Assembly: GCA_050084985.1 (NCBI GenBank)
Contig: JBITNC010000001.1
Span: 98,332,001 to 98,396,000 of the forward strand
Source of the DNA: Nageia nagi
Taxonomy: Eukaryota > Pinophyta
Reading direction: 5' to 3'
Length of the DNA: 64,000 nt
Shown one piece after another: positions 1 to 12,534 of the stretch. The notes under the pieces were generated by a model. The model was not told where the DNA came from, made no database searches, and saw nothing but the letters and a program-made list of their open reading frames with translations. Numbering within the stretch: the first letter of the stretch is position 1; each line of letters opens with the position of its first letter. Both the position numbers and the translations under genes were made by a program.

Positions 1-640
1 AAACTTTCTGACCAAACATCCCACCTGCTTTAAGAACGAGTAGTAATCTCTCTCGATTGTATGAGCTTGGGATTAGGCATAGGCTATGATAAGTGTCGAG
101 GTAAATTCGTAGGACTAGTAGACACACATCGTAATGGAGCATGAGTGCAACTATGTGATCAACATTGGGGAGCTTCATGAGATATGCTTGATGAGGAGGA
201 AGCTCATTAGGTGGGACACAACTAATAGTGCAAGGAGCATTCCCCCAATGGTTTAGTAAGTTACATAATTAATGAACCTCCACATGAAATTTTTCAACCT
301 AAAATATAATCTGCAACCCATAATATTAGAAAATAGCAAATTTATCATCAAGAGAGAAGGTGGTCGAAGGGGCTTCTCAACCAAACACAATATTATTTCT
401 TATTTCCCAAGATGGTAGAGAATACTAGTTTTGAAAATATGCCAAACTTTGCCTAAGGGCTCTAAAAATTAAAGAGGGTCCCCTAGAATAGCATGAACCT
501 AAGAACAAGGAGACACTAAGAAAGGATTAAAAAAGGAAATAATCTAGTCCCAAGCCTACTAGTTCGTAGCACATGTAAGATCCAAACAAGATCTCAAGCA
601 ATAATCAACAAATTCAATTACAAAAACTTCAAGCTAGGAC
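1..640. other. AT-rich intergenic DNA, nothing recognised
   Basis: I see no open frame, RNA gene, terminal repeat or recognisable protein remnant on either strand here. Composition matches the rest of the window. Confidence 0.5.
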
Positions 641-1330
641 ATCCACTTTATACTACAATAACCATAGTATGCCAATGTTGGGTCTCTTAAGTACAATAAC
701 ACCAAACAATGCCAATGAATGGCCAATACCAATAATATAGGACCACAAAAAGCTTATAATGCCAATGTATGGCTTACACATGCACAATAATGCCAAATAA
801 TGCCACAATATGAACACATACAACACAAATACTGAGATCTGAATGCCCATGGCTTATATTATGATATGGAATGAGCAACAATACAATACCAAGCCTAAGA
901 GGGCTAATGTCAACCTCTTAGGATCTAACTAGGGTCAGATGAAGTCACCTGCAATGCTAGATGGACGTGGGATAGTAGTGCCTCCTCACAACCTGATTCT
1001 TCTCTAGTGAAGGAGCCCTCCTCAAATTTGGATAGCCAAGTGAATGGTATGTAATCCACCTTGAAATACCATTGTATGGGAAAGGTGCTACACTAGTGCC
1101 ATAGGTTGTGAAGATCTCTCAGTCAGACAACCCTCTTAGGTGCTCCACCTAAGGAATACACTTAGAGTTGCATTAAGGTTGTGTCCATTGAAAGTTGTAG
1201 AAGTAAATGTATAATAATCAGTCTATCTAGCAAATGAGGCTCTAAGCCTCTTTATACACCTTTCTTGGTCCTATATCTCACCTTAAAATCACCACTAGGC
1301 TCTTAGGCCCCAACATTAGCCTCCAAAGGG
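640..1330. other. Intergenic DNA with scattered GCCAATG-type short motifs
   Basis: Between about 660 and 810 the words aatgccaa and ccaatgtatggc recur at irregular spacing, so a minus-strand 65-codon open frame there is a by-product of low complexity. The rest shows no gene, RNA or terminal repeat that I can support. Confidence 0.4.
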
Positions 1331-1338
1331 CCTAGGAT

Positions 1339-1485
1339 GCCTAACATGGGTGCTTAGGGATCAAGCATGCCAACGTGGGGTTTTGGGTGCCATAAATGCC
1401 AATGTAAGGTCAATGGGTGCCATTCATGCCCACTTAGGTCTAGGTGTGTGTGATGGGCCAACGTGGGGTCTAGGGGACTCCCCAA
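1339..1485. repeat. Minisatellite, about 30-bp unit, about 5 copies
   Basis: Units begin with gccaacgtgggg or a variant (gcctaacatggg, gccaatgtaagg, gcccacttaggt, ccaacgtggggt) and recur every 29-30 bases. The segment is more GC-rich than its surroundings. A 67-codon plus-strand open frame over it gives an imperfect Gly/Ala/His-rich repeat and is best explained by the repeat itself, since 30 is a multiple of three. Confidence 0.7.
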
Positions 1486-1739
1486 GGCTGGTGCAAGCTT
1501 ACAATCTCCTATCCAGACCATTTAAGTGCATTAAGAACTTGGGATTCCCATAATCAAATTTGGGATCTCCAAGTACACTTATCTAACCTATTCTACACTT
1601 ACATGGGAGATGTCCCACTAGGGGCTCATAGTGGGTCCATTGACCCATTAAATTCCTATCCCAAGTTACACACAACATAACACACTATTAATGCAATATC
1701 ACTAAGATGGGCCTTTTGCCCATTACAAATATTTTCTAT

Positions 1740-2640
1740 GTTACAAGAGGGGCATCATAGCACATGACCAAAAAACATGGAGAAAGTATTTAAACTCTTA
1801 ACAAAAAGGAAAAGTAGGATTAACCACACCCAATACATGCACCAATGCCCAATGGTAAGATCTTGATGCAAAAGACTCCAAATGAAAAAACTTTGTTTAG
1901 GTTCAATATACTTAGCCTAAACACTAGAAAAATACAGGGACCAATGGGATTGGAAGGAAATAAGATCCTATCTAAGATTAAGAGTATGAACACATAGGGA
2001 CATTTGGAGAAATCCAAGAGTAACCATGATGAGGCTTATATTTATCAAAACCCATATGTCGAGGCCAAAACCAATCCAACCACCATTTCTTTTGAAAATA
2101 GAGGCCAAGCTTCTGCTAGATGGAAAAAGGATTTCTATCCACAACCAAATAAAAATTAGTTTTATCCTCTACTTTAAGTTTGAAAATGCACCAAAAGCAT
2201 CCCATGAATGCTAGGTTCTAGTTTGGGAATTAAAAAATTGAAGAATGGACTCAATTCCCTTCCTGCTCGAACCCATTGAACTTATGTAAGAAGTAAACCC
2301 TCATAAGAAAAAGCTTTGGACCACCAAATATTAAGCAAATCCAAAGAAGCACCTATAGACTTGCTTCAAATATGCCAACTAAGCTAGGGTCTAAGGGATT
2401 CCAAGGCTTTCTGGATGCTCTTAATTACAAAAGAACTTGGAATTCTGATAGCAACAAGAGAAGTGAGGAGGGTCTGAAGAGAAAGCCCATTATAATCTTT
2501 CTTGCCAAAAGGAAGCCTAAGCTTGCAAGCTTCATTTCACTCCAAAGCTCTCAAAATCCATTTTGGACACAAAGAAAACCTTTGAGAATTACAATTAAAA
2601 AGGCCCATGCCACCAACTATCCAGGGAAGATAATAACTTT
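1740..2640 (-). pseudogene. LINE ORF2 C-terminal region (zinc-binding RVT type)
   Basis: The minus strand from about 2,640 down reads GGMGLFNCNSQRFSL, then CPKWILRALEW, typical of the plant LINE segment after the reverse transcriptase. Further down, about 1,900-1,740, it reads LPLGIGACIGCG and, in the next frame, NPTFPFC, consistent with the cysteine cluster of the zf-RVT domain, followed by SLNTFSMFFGHVLW. Plus-strand open frames at 2,026-2,214 and 2,372-2,689 are antisense shadows of this. The exact 3' end is not visible. Confidence 0.6.
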
Positions 2641-2662
2641 CCTAGGCTACTATGTAAAATCC

Positions 2663-3740
2663 TCACTTGTGAAAATTACATTCCCATAGGAAATCCCTCA
2701 AGAACTTATCCAACTTTTGATAACAAGATTTGGAAGACACCCAATAGGAAGAATAGTAAACATGAGTGGAAGTGAGAACCTTAAAACAAATATGAAAATT
2801 TTTAGCTAAATATAACTTCTTGGTGGTATAGTAGCTCAACTTTTTCTCAACCTTTTGAACCAAAAAATTCCATAGCTAAGCAAGGGAGACCTGAAAGGCA
2901 AAAGGAATTCTAAGGAATTTGAACATTTTCTCCATTTTGAATCCATTTCTAGGGTAATTGAGCAAGCTAATCAGGATGGGATGCATGGATTGTTTGTAGC
3001 AAGAATATTTTTGCCATTGGATGCTGGACCCAAGCATTTCAAGGCAATTTTAAAAGATTGTTCATCCACTTGCAAAGTGAGAAATGAATCATCAACAAAA
3101 TGGCCATTCAAGAGTTGAGAATTGGGGAGGGAGGTGCCTTGACTAAAACCTTGAGAGGATTAATGGGGTAAAAGGTAACTAAAAGCTTCTACAACTAGGA
3201 TAAATAAGGAGGGAGAAAGAGGATAACCTTGGTAAACAAAGCATGCAATGGAAATACTTTCAAATTTGAAACCATTCATTGTGAGCACAATATAAGCCTC
3301 CCTAAAAAACATCTTGATAGAGGAAATAAAAGAAGGGTCAAACACAAGAGTTGTAAGCATAGTAGTGATAAAATACCATTCATCTGATCATAGGCCTTTT
3401 CAAAATCAATCTTAATAAATAAAGCATCTTGGTCTAAATAACGAGCCCATTCCATACCTTCCCAAACAATAATGACATTGTATAAAATATATTTACCTTT
3501 AACAAACCCTATTTATTTTGGACGAATAATCTAAGGTAAAAGGGGTTGAAGCTTGAGGACTAAAGTCTTGGAAATAATTTTATAGTTAACATTCAAAAGA
3601 GTAATTGGCCACCAATTAGTAATGTATTTTGGATCACCAGGCTTGGGTATAAACTTGATGTTACCCTTATTGAGCATGGGGCCTAGGGAACCCATATAAA
3701 GGGCCTCTTTGTGAACTTGAAAAAGATTTGGCCCAAACAT
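2663..3740 (-). pseudogene. LINE reverse transcriptase, broken
   Basis: On the minus strand 3,531-3,740 encodes a fingers segment with IPKPGDPK, WWPITLLN and KIISKTL, matching the plant LINE wording around RPITLLNVDYK. The frame at 3,160-3,360 holds FMCL-like palm sequence ending in YPLSPSLFILVVEAFSYLL. At 3,088-3,099 (minus) the codons read FVDD, corresponding to the catalytic F/Y-A-D-D box, followed by SFLTLQ, in yet another frame. The segment 2,663-2,863 (VEKKLSYYTTKKLYLAKNF, then HVYYSSYW) is the post-RT region. The catalytic aspartate pair survives but the reading frame does not. Confidence 0.85.
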
Positions 3741-4422
3741 GTTCCATAATTATTTATAAAATTCATAGGGAAATCCATCAATACTAGGGCTTTATCATTG
3801 GCCATCTAAGAAAGAGCAGTATTCAAATCATCTAAAGTAAGAGGTGTGTCACAAAAATTCCTTTGAGCTTGGGAGAGCTTATGAGGTATGACAACACAAC
3901 AATCCTCCAAGGATTGTTGATGACTTGGGAGAGAGGTTGGGAAGTAAATACCTTTTGATAATGAGCAACAAAGGTGGAGATAATCTCAAGAAGGGAGGTG
4001 AGGTGAACTCCATTAGACTGAATAGTAGTGAAGTGAGACACATGAATATGAGGATAAAGGCATCCAAAGAATTCTTTAGAGACTTTATCCCCAACATTAA
4101 GCCAATTAAGATGGGAATGAAGATGAGCACCATTAGCCTCATAAAGGTAAGATTTCTTGATTTCATGATTAAGGGATGCAATATATACTTGAGTAGGGCC
4201 ATAAAAAGGATTAGCTTCAAGAGTTTGGGTGGTCTGAGCAAGATCAACTTTGAGAATCTAATTGGACTTTCATCTTTGTTTAGCAAACTCAACCCTAAGG
4301 GTATGAAGAACCTTTATAGTAGTAAGGATAGAGTTGTTCCACCACTAAATCTAGCCAAAAGAGCCATAAGATCTTGGAATTGAGTACCAAATATGGTTAA
4401 TATGAGCTCTCATAGAATGAGA

Positions 4423-5292
4423 CTACAGATAAGAGGTATTCAAGTAGAATTGAGAGATAAAAATCTGAACAAGAAGTTGATCAAAGGAAATAACAAAGAG
4501 AATAAGAGAATGATCAGAGAATTTTGTATCAGGTATCCTCGAGATAAAATGAAGGGCAAGGGAGAGTCTCTCAAATTGAAAAAAATCACTCTCAGATAGC
4601 ATAGCTCTATCAAGCATTTTAAGAATATAGGTGGACTTAGCTTGGAAGTTAGACTAGGTAAACCAATGCACTTCTAAAAAATTAGATGGAAAGAAGCCAA
4701 CATTAAGATCAAACATACTAAGCTTATTTTTTCATAAAAAACCAAGCCTCTCTTTCCCTAGATTCCACCACATGGGGTTTTGACTTTTCTTGTCAAGAGG
4801 TTTTTCCACCATGTTAAAATCATAGGAGAGGATCCATGTTGCAAAGGGAAGAGAGATGGCAAGACAAAACTATAAATATCTTCTATCATGAGCATTATTA
4901 GAAGCATAAATATTGATACTACCAAAAGGCTTCCCCAAGATTTCGAGCGAAACCCAGACAACTTGCTATGAAGGGTTAGTCCCCCAAGAAACCACATTAG
5001 ATTTCTACTTGGAAGAGATGAAAGTGATAGCACCACCTTTCCCAATCAAATGATTGGTATGTAAAAAGGGCCCCCATGGCCAAAGAAAAAAATAGGTACA
5101 TTGCAGAATAAAATTAATAATTTTAAATTCTTGTAAATAAACAAAGTCAAACATTCCATAAGAGTGAGTGATATCATCAAGCTCACCTTGGATCGTGTAC
5201 TTAAGGGTTGGGTCTGTCAACCCTCTTACATTACAAGAGAAACAAATCATTGAGAATCTATTGGGAAGGAAACTTTTCCTCTTACCTAGCAA
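4423..5292 (-). pseudogene. LINE endonuclease domain, frameshifted
   Basis: The minus-strand frame ending at 5,005 contains CNVRGL, a D-rich stretch and LQE, which match the start of plant LINE endonucleases (normally S-W-N-V-R-G-L and the catalytic Glu in LQE). A second frame (about 4,760-5,045) continues through the domain with degenerate versions of the Gly-rich and Asn-Met-Val segments. A third frame at 4,423-4,617 contains SDHSLI, the C-terminal Ser-Asp-His catalytic motif of exonuclease-endonuclease-phosphatase proteins. At least two frameshifts separate these pieces. In an active element this domain nicks target DNA to prime reverse transcription. Confidence 0.8.
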
Positions 5293-5299
5293 TCACCTA

Positions 5300-7200
5300 G
5301 ATGATCAAGATGGAAAAGTGACCCAATATGTAGGTGAGAACATGTTACTAAACTCCTCTTATAAGGATTGATACCCCAAGGTTTCTATTGGAAAGCTCAT
5401 GTCATTAATACAATCTTGAAATTGTTTGTGTAGGTATTGTTTGGGAATCAACTAAGTGGTGTAGTAGAGGTAGTAACTGTTAACACACATTTTGTGGGAT
5501 TGGGATGTCTTATCTTGCAATAGTTCAAAAGTTGCTATAAGTTTTAAAGAAAGTGTAAAATAAAGAAAAGAAAAGTGAATGAGAATGTTTTGATACTGGT
5601 GATATGACAAAGAAAAGGTCATAGTGAAGCAGTGTCTAAGGTTTCTCACTTCTAGATCATTCAAGAAATCTCATTCAAAGTCCTCCAACCTAAAAATAAA
5701 ATAACCTAAGTCCATTCTATTCTTAAGAGGAGCGGGGAGCCAAGTTGACTGTTGGTACTCTGCAAGTAGGACTGATGCAATCAAAAGAAAGACACAACAT
5801 AACAAGTGCCTAAAAACTTTGTTTCGAATAAGGAAATCTAATTTGATGTCATATAATGAAGAAATCCTCATAATACACCCACTTACTATGTAAATTATGG
5901 ATGGGAAATGATTTGGAATGATTCAAAAACTTTTAAAAATTTTCAATTTTTTTTTTCTAAAATTAAAAAATTTTCAAGGAAAAACGTGAGATTCTAAATC
6001 ATTCTAAAAGATCCAAAATGGTCAAATCCATAATCTCACAAATGATAAATCTCTTTGTTTCAAGTATTCCTCCACTTTGTATTAAATTCATATGAAAATT
6101 ACAAGGATACATGAATTTGTCAATTTTCTACAAATTTGCACTAAAAACATTCTTCTTCAAAAGTGACCCCTTATGGTCTATTTATAGACTTTTTAGGTCA
6201 AATTTGAGAGTGTTTCCCTAATTCTTAAAAAAGCTTAAAAATTCTATTTTGAATTCTAAATTGAGATTAGAATGTCATTTTAATAGAAGAATAATACTCA
6301 TCCCACTAAAATATGCTAAAAATAAAATATTTACAAAAATTGATGCCCTCTAGCACATATTTCAAGGTGTTTTGCATCAATTTGGCAAAATTTGGAGCTT
6401 CAAATCATCATTCTAGATCTTTCTATCAGTATTTTGAGCTCCTTTTTTTAACTATGGATTTGCCTATGATGTGATCATTTTGGCAAAATTTCAAGGAATT
6501 CTAAGAGGATTTTTGGAAAAGTGGATTTTTTGGTATATTTTTCAAAAATATGGGTGGGGTCCAAAATTCTTTAAAATTTTGCACAAACTGCCATGAATAG
6601 CTTAATGGATAAGGTCACAACATCATTTGTACTCTTTGATGTTAAGTGTCTTCGATTTTTGGTTTCATAAGAGTAAAGTTTTGTTGCATTGCTCCTTTTT
6701 AGTTTTCAGCACAATGATGCTACTCTGCATTGATAAAAGGGAAATATTCTTTAAGGAAATATTTATTCCATTGTGTGAGAAGCCTTATTATGAAATCATC
6801 TAGTATCTATATGATAAAATTGGTAAAAAAATGAATCCATCCTTTGGAAAAACTTAATTTCGAACCTACTCCCATTTTAGACATCATAGGAGTTTGTTTT
6901 CCCTATTTTTTCCTTTGATTGCAAAGGGTGACTCAACTTTTTAAAGATTCCCATATTGTAGTAAGAGGAATTGAGCCATTAAGCCCTGCGAATGAGTGAG
7001 TAGGTTTTGTAGGGGGCGGGCACTTGGGAGAAGTTTCATGGCATGAGCTAGCACCATGTGCTACATGCTTTCCATTTTTTTTGAATAGTTTTCATTTTAT
7101 TTTGGTGAATCCTAACCTATGAGGGTCTCCTTCAATCCATTATAAGGTCCATTCAATTACCTCACTACTCTTCTCACAATGTGCAAATAATAGTTCCACT
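5300..7200. other. AT-rich intergenic DNA, nothing recognised
   Basis: Small open frames on the minus strand (about 5,452-5,664 and 5,671-5,871, 66-70 codons) show no domain I recognise and no codon pattern suggesting selection. Some of this could be the 5' untranslated or ORF1 part of the LINE to the left, but no zinc knuckle or other ORF1 mark is visible. Confidence 0.4.
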
Positions 7201-7202
7201 CT

Positions 7203-7454
7203 TTATAAGTTTTCGGAGCAAGCAACCAAGTTACTATGGATGCCTAAGAGGAAAACAAGCATGGATACCTCATACTGATCATAGAGTCTATGAGTATCAC
7301 CTCTAATACCATTATACAAATCTCTATTACCAAAATTTTCCTTAGCTATGTCTTTGACGTTGCCTATACGATGGTAGTCGAGCTTGGTTGAGGCATCCCT
7401 CATTTGTATTTTGGATAGGTAATGTGTAGGTATATTCCTTGAATCCAAATGCAC
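7203..7454 (-). other. Unassigned 83-codon open frame
   Basis: This minus-strand open frame starts with MHLDSRNIPTHYLSK and is mildly charged, with no membrane segment, signal peptide or motif I recognise. It has no start context, intron signal or neighbour that would support a gene. It may be a chance open frame or an exon-sized remnant of a host gene or transposon. It is listed because its composition is less skewed than most chance frames here. Confidence 0.12.
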
Positions 7455-8690
7455 CTCATGTTGGCATCCAATCCTTGGATAAAGGATAAAGGCAAAGGTT
7501 AGTGATCCTTGGACTTGAGATGGTAAAGAAAAAGAGAAGGATCAAGAGGACCTTGCTGCAGTTGTGGATGTTCCAAAATGCTTGCAGACAAGCAATTTGA
7601 GGAGGGCAAAATTTTAATATCCCCATTTTTAGGTGTTTTCTTCATTTCACCTCTGATAAATGGGACATTAATTTATAAATGTTTTTTTCAATATTTGTAT
7701 ATTTGGCCAAAATGATATAAATTCCATTTAAAAACTTAATAAAGTTCTAATTATGGAATAAATGACCCTTTTATTTATTTATTGATTTTTATTTATTTAT
7801 TTTCTAAAATTATAATAAAATTAGTCTCATTAAACAAGGCATTGCATATTTTAGCCTTGATGATTGTAAAATTGGTATTAAATGTATCTTTAGTCATTAA
7901 TGCGTCTCTCTTTGAGGTAGAGCATCCCCCTAGGTGATTGCACTAACTACAAGGATATTTGGAGCTCTAAGGATGGACTTGGCATTTTTAATTAAGCATT
8001 GGTAATCTTGAGGCAAGTAGACTACTCTAGAATGTGGATGTTGGTCATGGAAGTATCCCAAGATCCAAGTTGGCCTTCCTAGGCACATAGATCGATGATA
8101 TCGATCATGATATATCCCATTATCACACTATATTCTTCCAAAATTACACTCTAAGGATGGGATAATGCTCTATAATTCTTTATTATTTCATTATTTTCAA
8201 TAAATCATACTTAAGTCCTACTTCCTTATCCCCTTTCACATGTATTTAGCCTCTTTGTAAATATTATCTCAAGTCTAAAGAGCTACAGGTATTGTCAATA
8301 TCCATGAACTATTTATGTATATGTGAGTCTTAGGTATGTTAATTCAAAAAGTGTAGTTGCTATCTAGTGAGTGTTGTGGTAAATCTTGAGAATAGACATC
8401 AGTTGATTCAACTGTCTTTTCATGAACTCTATGTATAGAAGAGTCAGTTTATAGATTTTTATCTAAGTCACAATCAGGAACAAATGTATCATATCCGGGT
8501 AATACTATAATATATAAGGGAAGTATACATCTGAGTCAAGTCCAAGAGTTATTGTAAATATAAGTGAGGGTCATATCTACATTTCTAGTGAGAGATGTTA
8601 GAGCTTGCCATTATTCAGAAAGTCTAACTCAACAATCAGAATTTATAGAAAATATTTCAAGTAGATCAATTACATATTATCAATTTTCAT
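7455..8690. other. Intergenic DNA, nothing recognised
   Basis: No coding remnant, RNA gene or terminal repeat is visible. The stretch 7,660-7,830 is especially A+T rich with ATTT runs. Confidence 0.4.
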
Positions 8691-8960
8691 TAGTGATGTC
8701 ACCATTTTTAAGTAAAATTAGCAGGTCCTAGGATAAGTAATAATGAAGTAGTATTTCATTCAGCAAGAGATATTTTATAAAAGAACATATAGGACCCATC
8801 GATTTTGAGTAATGATGTCAGAACTTTTAGCTAAAATCAATAGGTCTTGGGATAAAGAATAACAAGAAATACTACTTAAAGATAATCAAATAAAGCCCAT
8901 TGATTTCAAATGATAACATAATACATTTTTGTTGAAATTCATGGGTATTAAGATAAGCTT
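8691..8960. repeat. Degenerate tandem repeat, about 100-119 bp, about 3 units
   Basis: Similar blocks begin near 8,691 (tagtgatgtcaccattttta), 8,809 (gtaatgatgtcagaactttt) and 8,911 (tgataacataatacattttt). Each continues with a version of aaaatcaataggtcttgggataa. Divergence is high, so this is an old array. Confidence 0.5.
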
Positions 8961-10480
8961 GATCATCACTAGAACTCAGTTAGGAGAGACAAAACCTGCT
9001 AGACTAAAAGAAGAATAATGGGTAAGATGCAATTCTCGAGTCCACTTAATCTTAAGTGTTTGAATTTTGAGGCTTTGTCAATGTGTCAACTATGACTCAT
9101 TTCCACATGATAATAGCAATTTTTTCTTGGATTTCAATGATATAATGTACATTTCCTTCATTATTCCATGCAACCAAAAATATAGTGCTGATCATTAATA
9201 AGTAATGGAGAAGTAGATAGCTATCGATAGAGCATAATGTTAGATTGTACTAATCAAATTACATACAAGTGCATCTTCAATAAGCTATAGAACTAGGAGA
9301 AAGTAGTCAATGATAAATTAAAAAGATTACAGCTCAGTCAGTACAACAGCTCAAAAATTTCAAATTCCCAAACTATGGTGATGTTGGTACTTGACTACTA
9401 TGTAATTTGACATAGTTGTGATATTAATTGTAAATAATTTTCCTTACAATTTTCAATCATGGGGAGTATTTATGAATATTAATGATAGACAACCACTTAG
9501 TTGGGATGTATATGTATAAATAGTGGACTGTTATAAGTCCTAAATATTGGATATTTTAGCAAATTTGCCTAAGTATATAAGATTCTTTTGTAAATGATAA
9601 TGCTTTGCCTTTTTCAACAAATGATTATGAGACCTTAAGGGTAAGATAGTTTGCTATTCTTAATCTTGGTTATGGATTGCTACCTATGTTGTAGTGCCCA
9701 GGCTACATAGTTTTTTGTTTAAGTTTAATGTATTCATCTCTTTCCTATTACTCTTCACCTTTTGTTTCTTTCTTATTACTTTCAACCTTCATAATTTATA
9801 GAAACTAGCCTACAACCCAGAGATTGAGCAAAAACTTAACATGAGCATGTCCCCACCACTTTTAGCTCTCTCAAGCACCCTACTGTTGTGGGAAATGTAG
9901 AACATGAACAAACCAAACCCTTGAGGTTACATTATACTGATCAAAACACCCCTCTTGGATGTTGGCTTCATGACCCTTGGATGTGATTTCACTTATCCCA
10001 AGGCTCTTCATCTTGGATATTGCATACATGAGCATACTGATCACATATCTCCATTGTTAGATCATCCTAATGTAAGATTAGAAGATGATCACCCTCACCT
10101 ATAAAAGGAGAACTCATAATCATTATGGGATGTGCTGAATTTGATTATAAAACCGTTATTTTTGAGTAAGTAGAGACTCTATCTTAGCCACTTGTGGGGT
10201 GAATTGCATTTGAGATATCAAGGGGAGAAAAGGATACCTTCAAACATACTCTAGTATTTTGAGAGGAATGCTATTGGTTCCATAATAGTTGTTGCATAGG
10301 AGACATGGTCTTGCCTCATTGATTTTGGTATTGGTGAGGCCTTAGAGCCATCCAAAATAACCCTATAGGAGATAGTCCTAGTATAAACTCCATAGGTTGG
10401 AAAAAATATTGTAATTACAATTTATCATTGCTTATCATTATAATTACTTTTTTTGTCAAAATATTGCTATTTATCTCTTT
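8961..10480. other. Intergenic DNA with a possible LTR-like promoter segment
   Basis: No protein remnant is recognised. Around 9,380-9,600 a tgttggtacttgac start, a ggggagtatttatgaatatt stretch and a TATAAATAG box at about 9,515 together resemble a small solo LTR. No matching second copy, primer-binding site or target duplication was found, so this is only a suggestion. Confidence 0.2.
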
Positions 10481-10484
10481 ATTC

Positions 10485-10780
10485 TTGGACATTGGAATTG
10501 GAAGCATTTTTTCATTATTGAATTACCATTTTTCCTTCCTGGTTGCAACATTTGATTTGGAGTGCTATTTTCATTGTCCGATTCATATTTCAACTCTCCA
10601 ATTGGGACATTGGGTTTGTGGAGCATTTTTTCATTATTAAATTCTCATTTTTCCTTTTGCTTAAGTTGTTAGAATATTAGAGATATTTGCTTGTATTTAT
10701 TTTGTAATTGCTCTTCATAGTTGGACACTGGGGTTTGAAGGTATTTTGTACAAGTTCATTTTGAATCTTTCATTCCTAGT
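10485..10780. repeat. Tandem repeat, about 59-bp unit (118-bp dimers), 4-5 copies
   Basis: Units start near 10,485 (ttggacattggaattggaag), 10,545 (gcaacatttgatttggagtg), 10,602 (tgggacattgggtttgtgga) and 10,721 (ttggacactggggtttgaag), each followed by a variant of cattttttcattattgaatt. The 70-codon plus-strand frame at 10,428-10,640 lies inside it and is explained by the repeat. Confidence 0.65.
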
Positions 10781-11334
10781 AAGTCATTGGATATTTGTGC
10801 ATGTTTGAGCTTATTTTGGCCAGTTTGAAATCCAAAAACCAAACGTCCCTCTCCTAGGGCACATTTGAGGAGTGAGCCCAAAAATAGGTCACCTCAGCTT
10901 TTATTATTACTTTTTTAAATAAAAATATACATTAGCCTTAACATCAACATAGGCTCATACTTTAATACAATTTCATGGACTACAATGATTAGAGGATATA
11001 TAATTATAGGCTATAATAAGAATCATTTGTAGATGGGGGTTGTAAGTACTTTAATAGCAAGAGTGAATCTTATTTCATGATTCTTGGGATGATTCATTAT
11101 ATATGCATTGATGATTTTCTAGGGTAGAAGGGAAGTTGATAAATTATTATGATGAATCATTATACAATAAAATATGAACTTCCTTGCCATCCTAGAAGCT
11201 TACCATTCTCCTTCCACATCATATGCAAACTGTAACTCATCCTATAACATGTGAATGAGATCAAACCATAATAAATAAATTATATACTTACATAATTCTA
11301 ACAAGTGAATGACATCAAATCATTTACTTGATAT
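10781..11334. other. Intergenic DNA, nothing recognised
   Basis: No coding remnant, RNA gene or repeat boundary is seen. Confidence 0.4.
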
Positions 11335-11885
11335 AGTATCATGGACTTAATGATCGCAAGATATCCAAAAAATGATTTTTCTGAAAAGGTCATACAAACA
11401 TTGAAGCATATGTAATGGTTTGGTGTAAAGACTAGTTTATATTTAATAATATATGCAACAACCTTCTCTAAATGTATGCTAGGTATGGTATCCTTGTAGA
11501 TTCTTATAGTTCTTTTGATGGAATGATTGAGAGAGATGTAGAATATAGTGATTGCAACTTATAAAAATATAGGCTTTATAAGAATGCATTGGCCGTCTTC
11601 CACCAAATGCAAAGAAGTCTTGTTCCACCCAAAAAATTAATCTTTTCTACTATTATTCTTGCATGTGCCAACTCAAAATCATAGGAAGAGGGTCTTGATA
11701 TGTATAAAATAAAATTTAAAAGTGATTTTCATTCAATTTTTATTTGGGAAAATGATTTAATAGGCATGTGTGTTAAGTTTGAGAACATACAAAAATATTG
11801 TGATATATTTTACAAAATAAAGGACAAAAACATAATCTTATGGAATGCAAAAATTACAACTAAAGCTATAAGGCGATAAAAATTT
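11335..11885 (+). pseudogene. PPR (PLS-class) gene fragment, decayed
   Basis: The plus strand, with several frameshifts, reads as plant PPR motifs in order. First comes an ARYPKNDFSEKVIQTLKHM block (from the usual AGYAQNG..EAL..F..M). After a gap follow AVFHQMQRS, FSTIILACANSKS and EEGLDMY. Then come DLIGMCVKFENIQKYCDIF and KDKNIILWNAKI. These correspond to the L, P and S motif succession of organellar RNA-binding PPR proteins, which edit or process organelle transcripts. Stops and frameshifts make it non-coding. No DYW or E domain is seen here. Confidence 0.8.
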
Positions 11886-12534
11886 ACTAAAGTTCATAAA
11901 TAGTGTAAAAAAGATGACAATCAATTAGTGTTTAGTTTTCTTTTTATTATTCATACTACTTTGTTCTTTTAAATGTCATAGAACACCAATTCTACTCCTG
12001 ATTGTTTGCAATAAACTTGTAAAATTAATAACTATTAAAAATGAATAACATTATACATAATTATATTAAAAACATTTTTGAAGAACATTACCTCTTTTTC
12101 GAATCTTGTAATTCTTCCTCTGCATCCACTTTGAACATCATCACATTATATCAAATTTTTTTTGAGCTTGTGAAGAGAATGTTGTACAAAGAATTTGCTG
12201 CAAAAAATGGAAGTTAATGATTTGAGCTTATGTAAAATGTTGTAAAAAATATCTTGGAGATGATGAACATGGATTGGAAGCAATCAATGTTTGTTACCCT
12301 CAAGAACGTGGATTAGTTTCTATCCATGGTCATCACCCCTAATATGCTTTTCATAACATTATGTTGAAACTCAAATCATTAACCTTCATTGTTTGTAATG
12401 ATTAGTTTCTATAGTATTCAATTCACAAGCTGAAAAAAATAGTAATAATAAGTAACGATGTCTCTAGAAGGGAAAATATAGAATGTTGATGAAGATTCTC
12501 TTTACTTCACACATGTTTGGCATCAAATTATGCA
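11886..12534. other. AT-rich DNA between PPR fragments
   Basis: No PPR motif or other coding remnant could be read here, although it separates two PPR fragments in the same orientation. It may be an insertion, a decayed intron, or the space between two duplicated fragments. Confidence 0.35.

Larger units (their letters stand above)
1700..5300 (-). mobile_element. Decayed non-LTR retrotransposon (plant L1-like LINE), ORF2 remnant
   Basis: Read on the minus strand, the domains appear in the normal LINE ORF2 order: apurinic endonuclease (about 5,290 to 4,420), linker (about 4,040 to 3,830), reverse transcriptase (about 3,740 to 3,070), post-RT region (about 2,860 to 2,300) and a cysteine-containing C-terminal segment (about 1,900 to 1,740). 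Each domain is in a different frame from its neighbours and stops are frequent, so the copy is dead. I could not identify ORF1, the 5' end, a poly(A) tail or target-site duplications for this copy. The family assignment rests on motif order and on characteristic plant LINE wording such as PLSPSLFILVVEA and IPKPGDPK. It cannot be an LTR element, because no protease, integrase or LTR accompanies it. Confidence 0.88.

Noticed and set aside
3925-4383. 152-codon plus-strand open frame, the longest in the window
   Set aside because: It lies antisense to the LINE linker and endonuclease region, whose minus-strand reading matches the family. The plus-strand product has no domain.
9380-9600. Solo LTR of a copia-type element
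   Set aside because: Only weak composition cues and a TATA box support it; no partner copy or target duplication was found. It is mentioned only as a possibility in the features.
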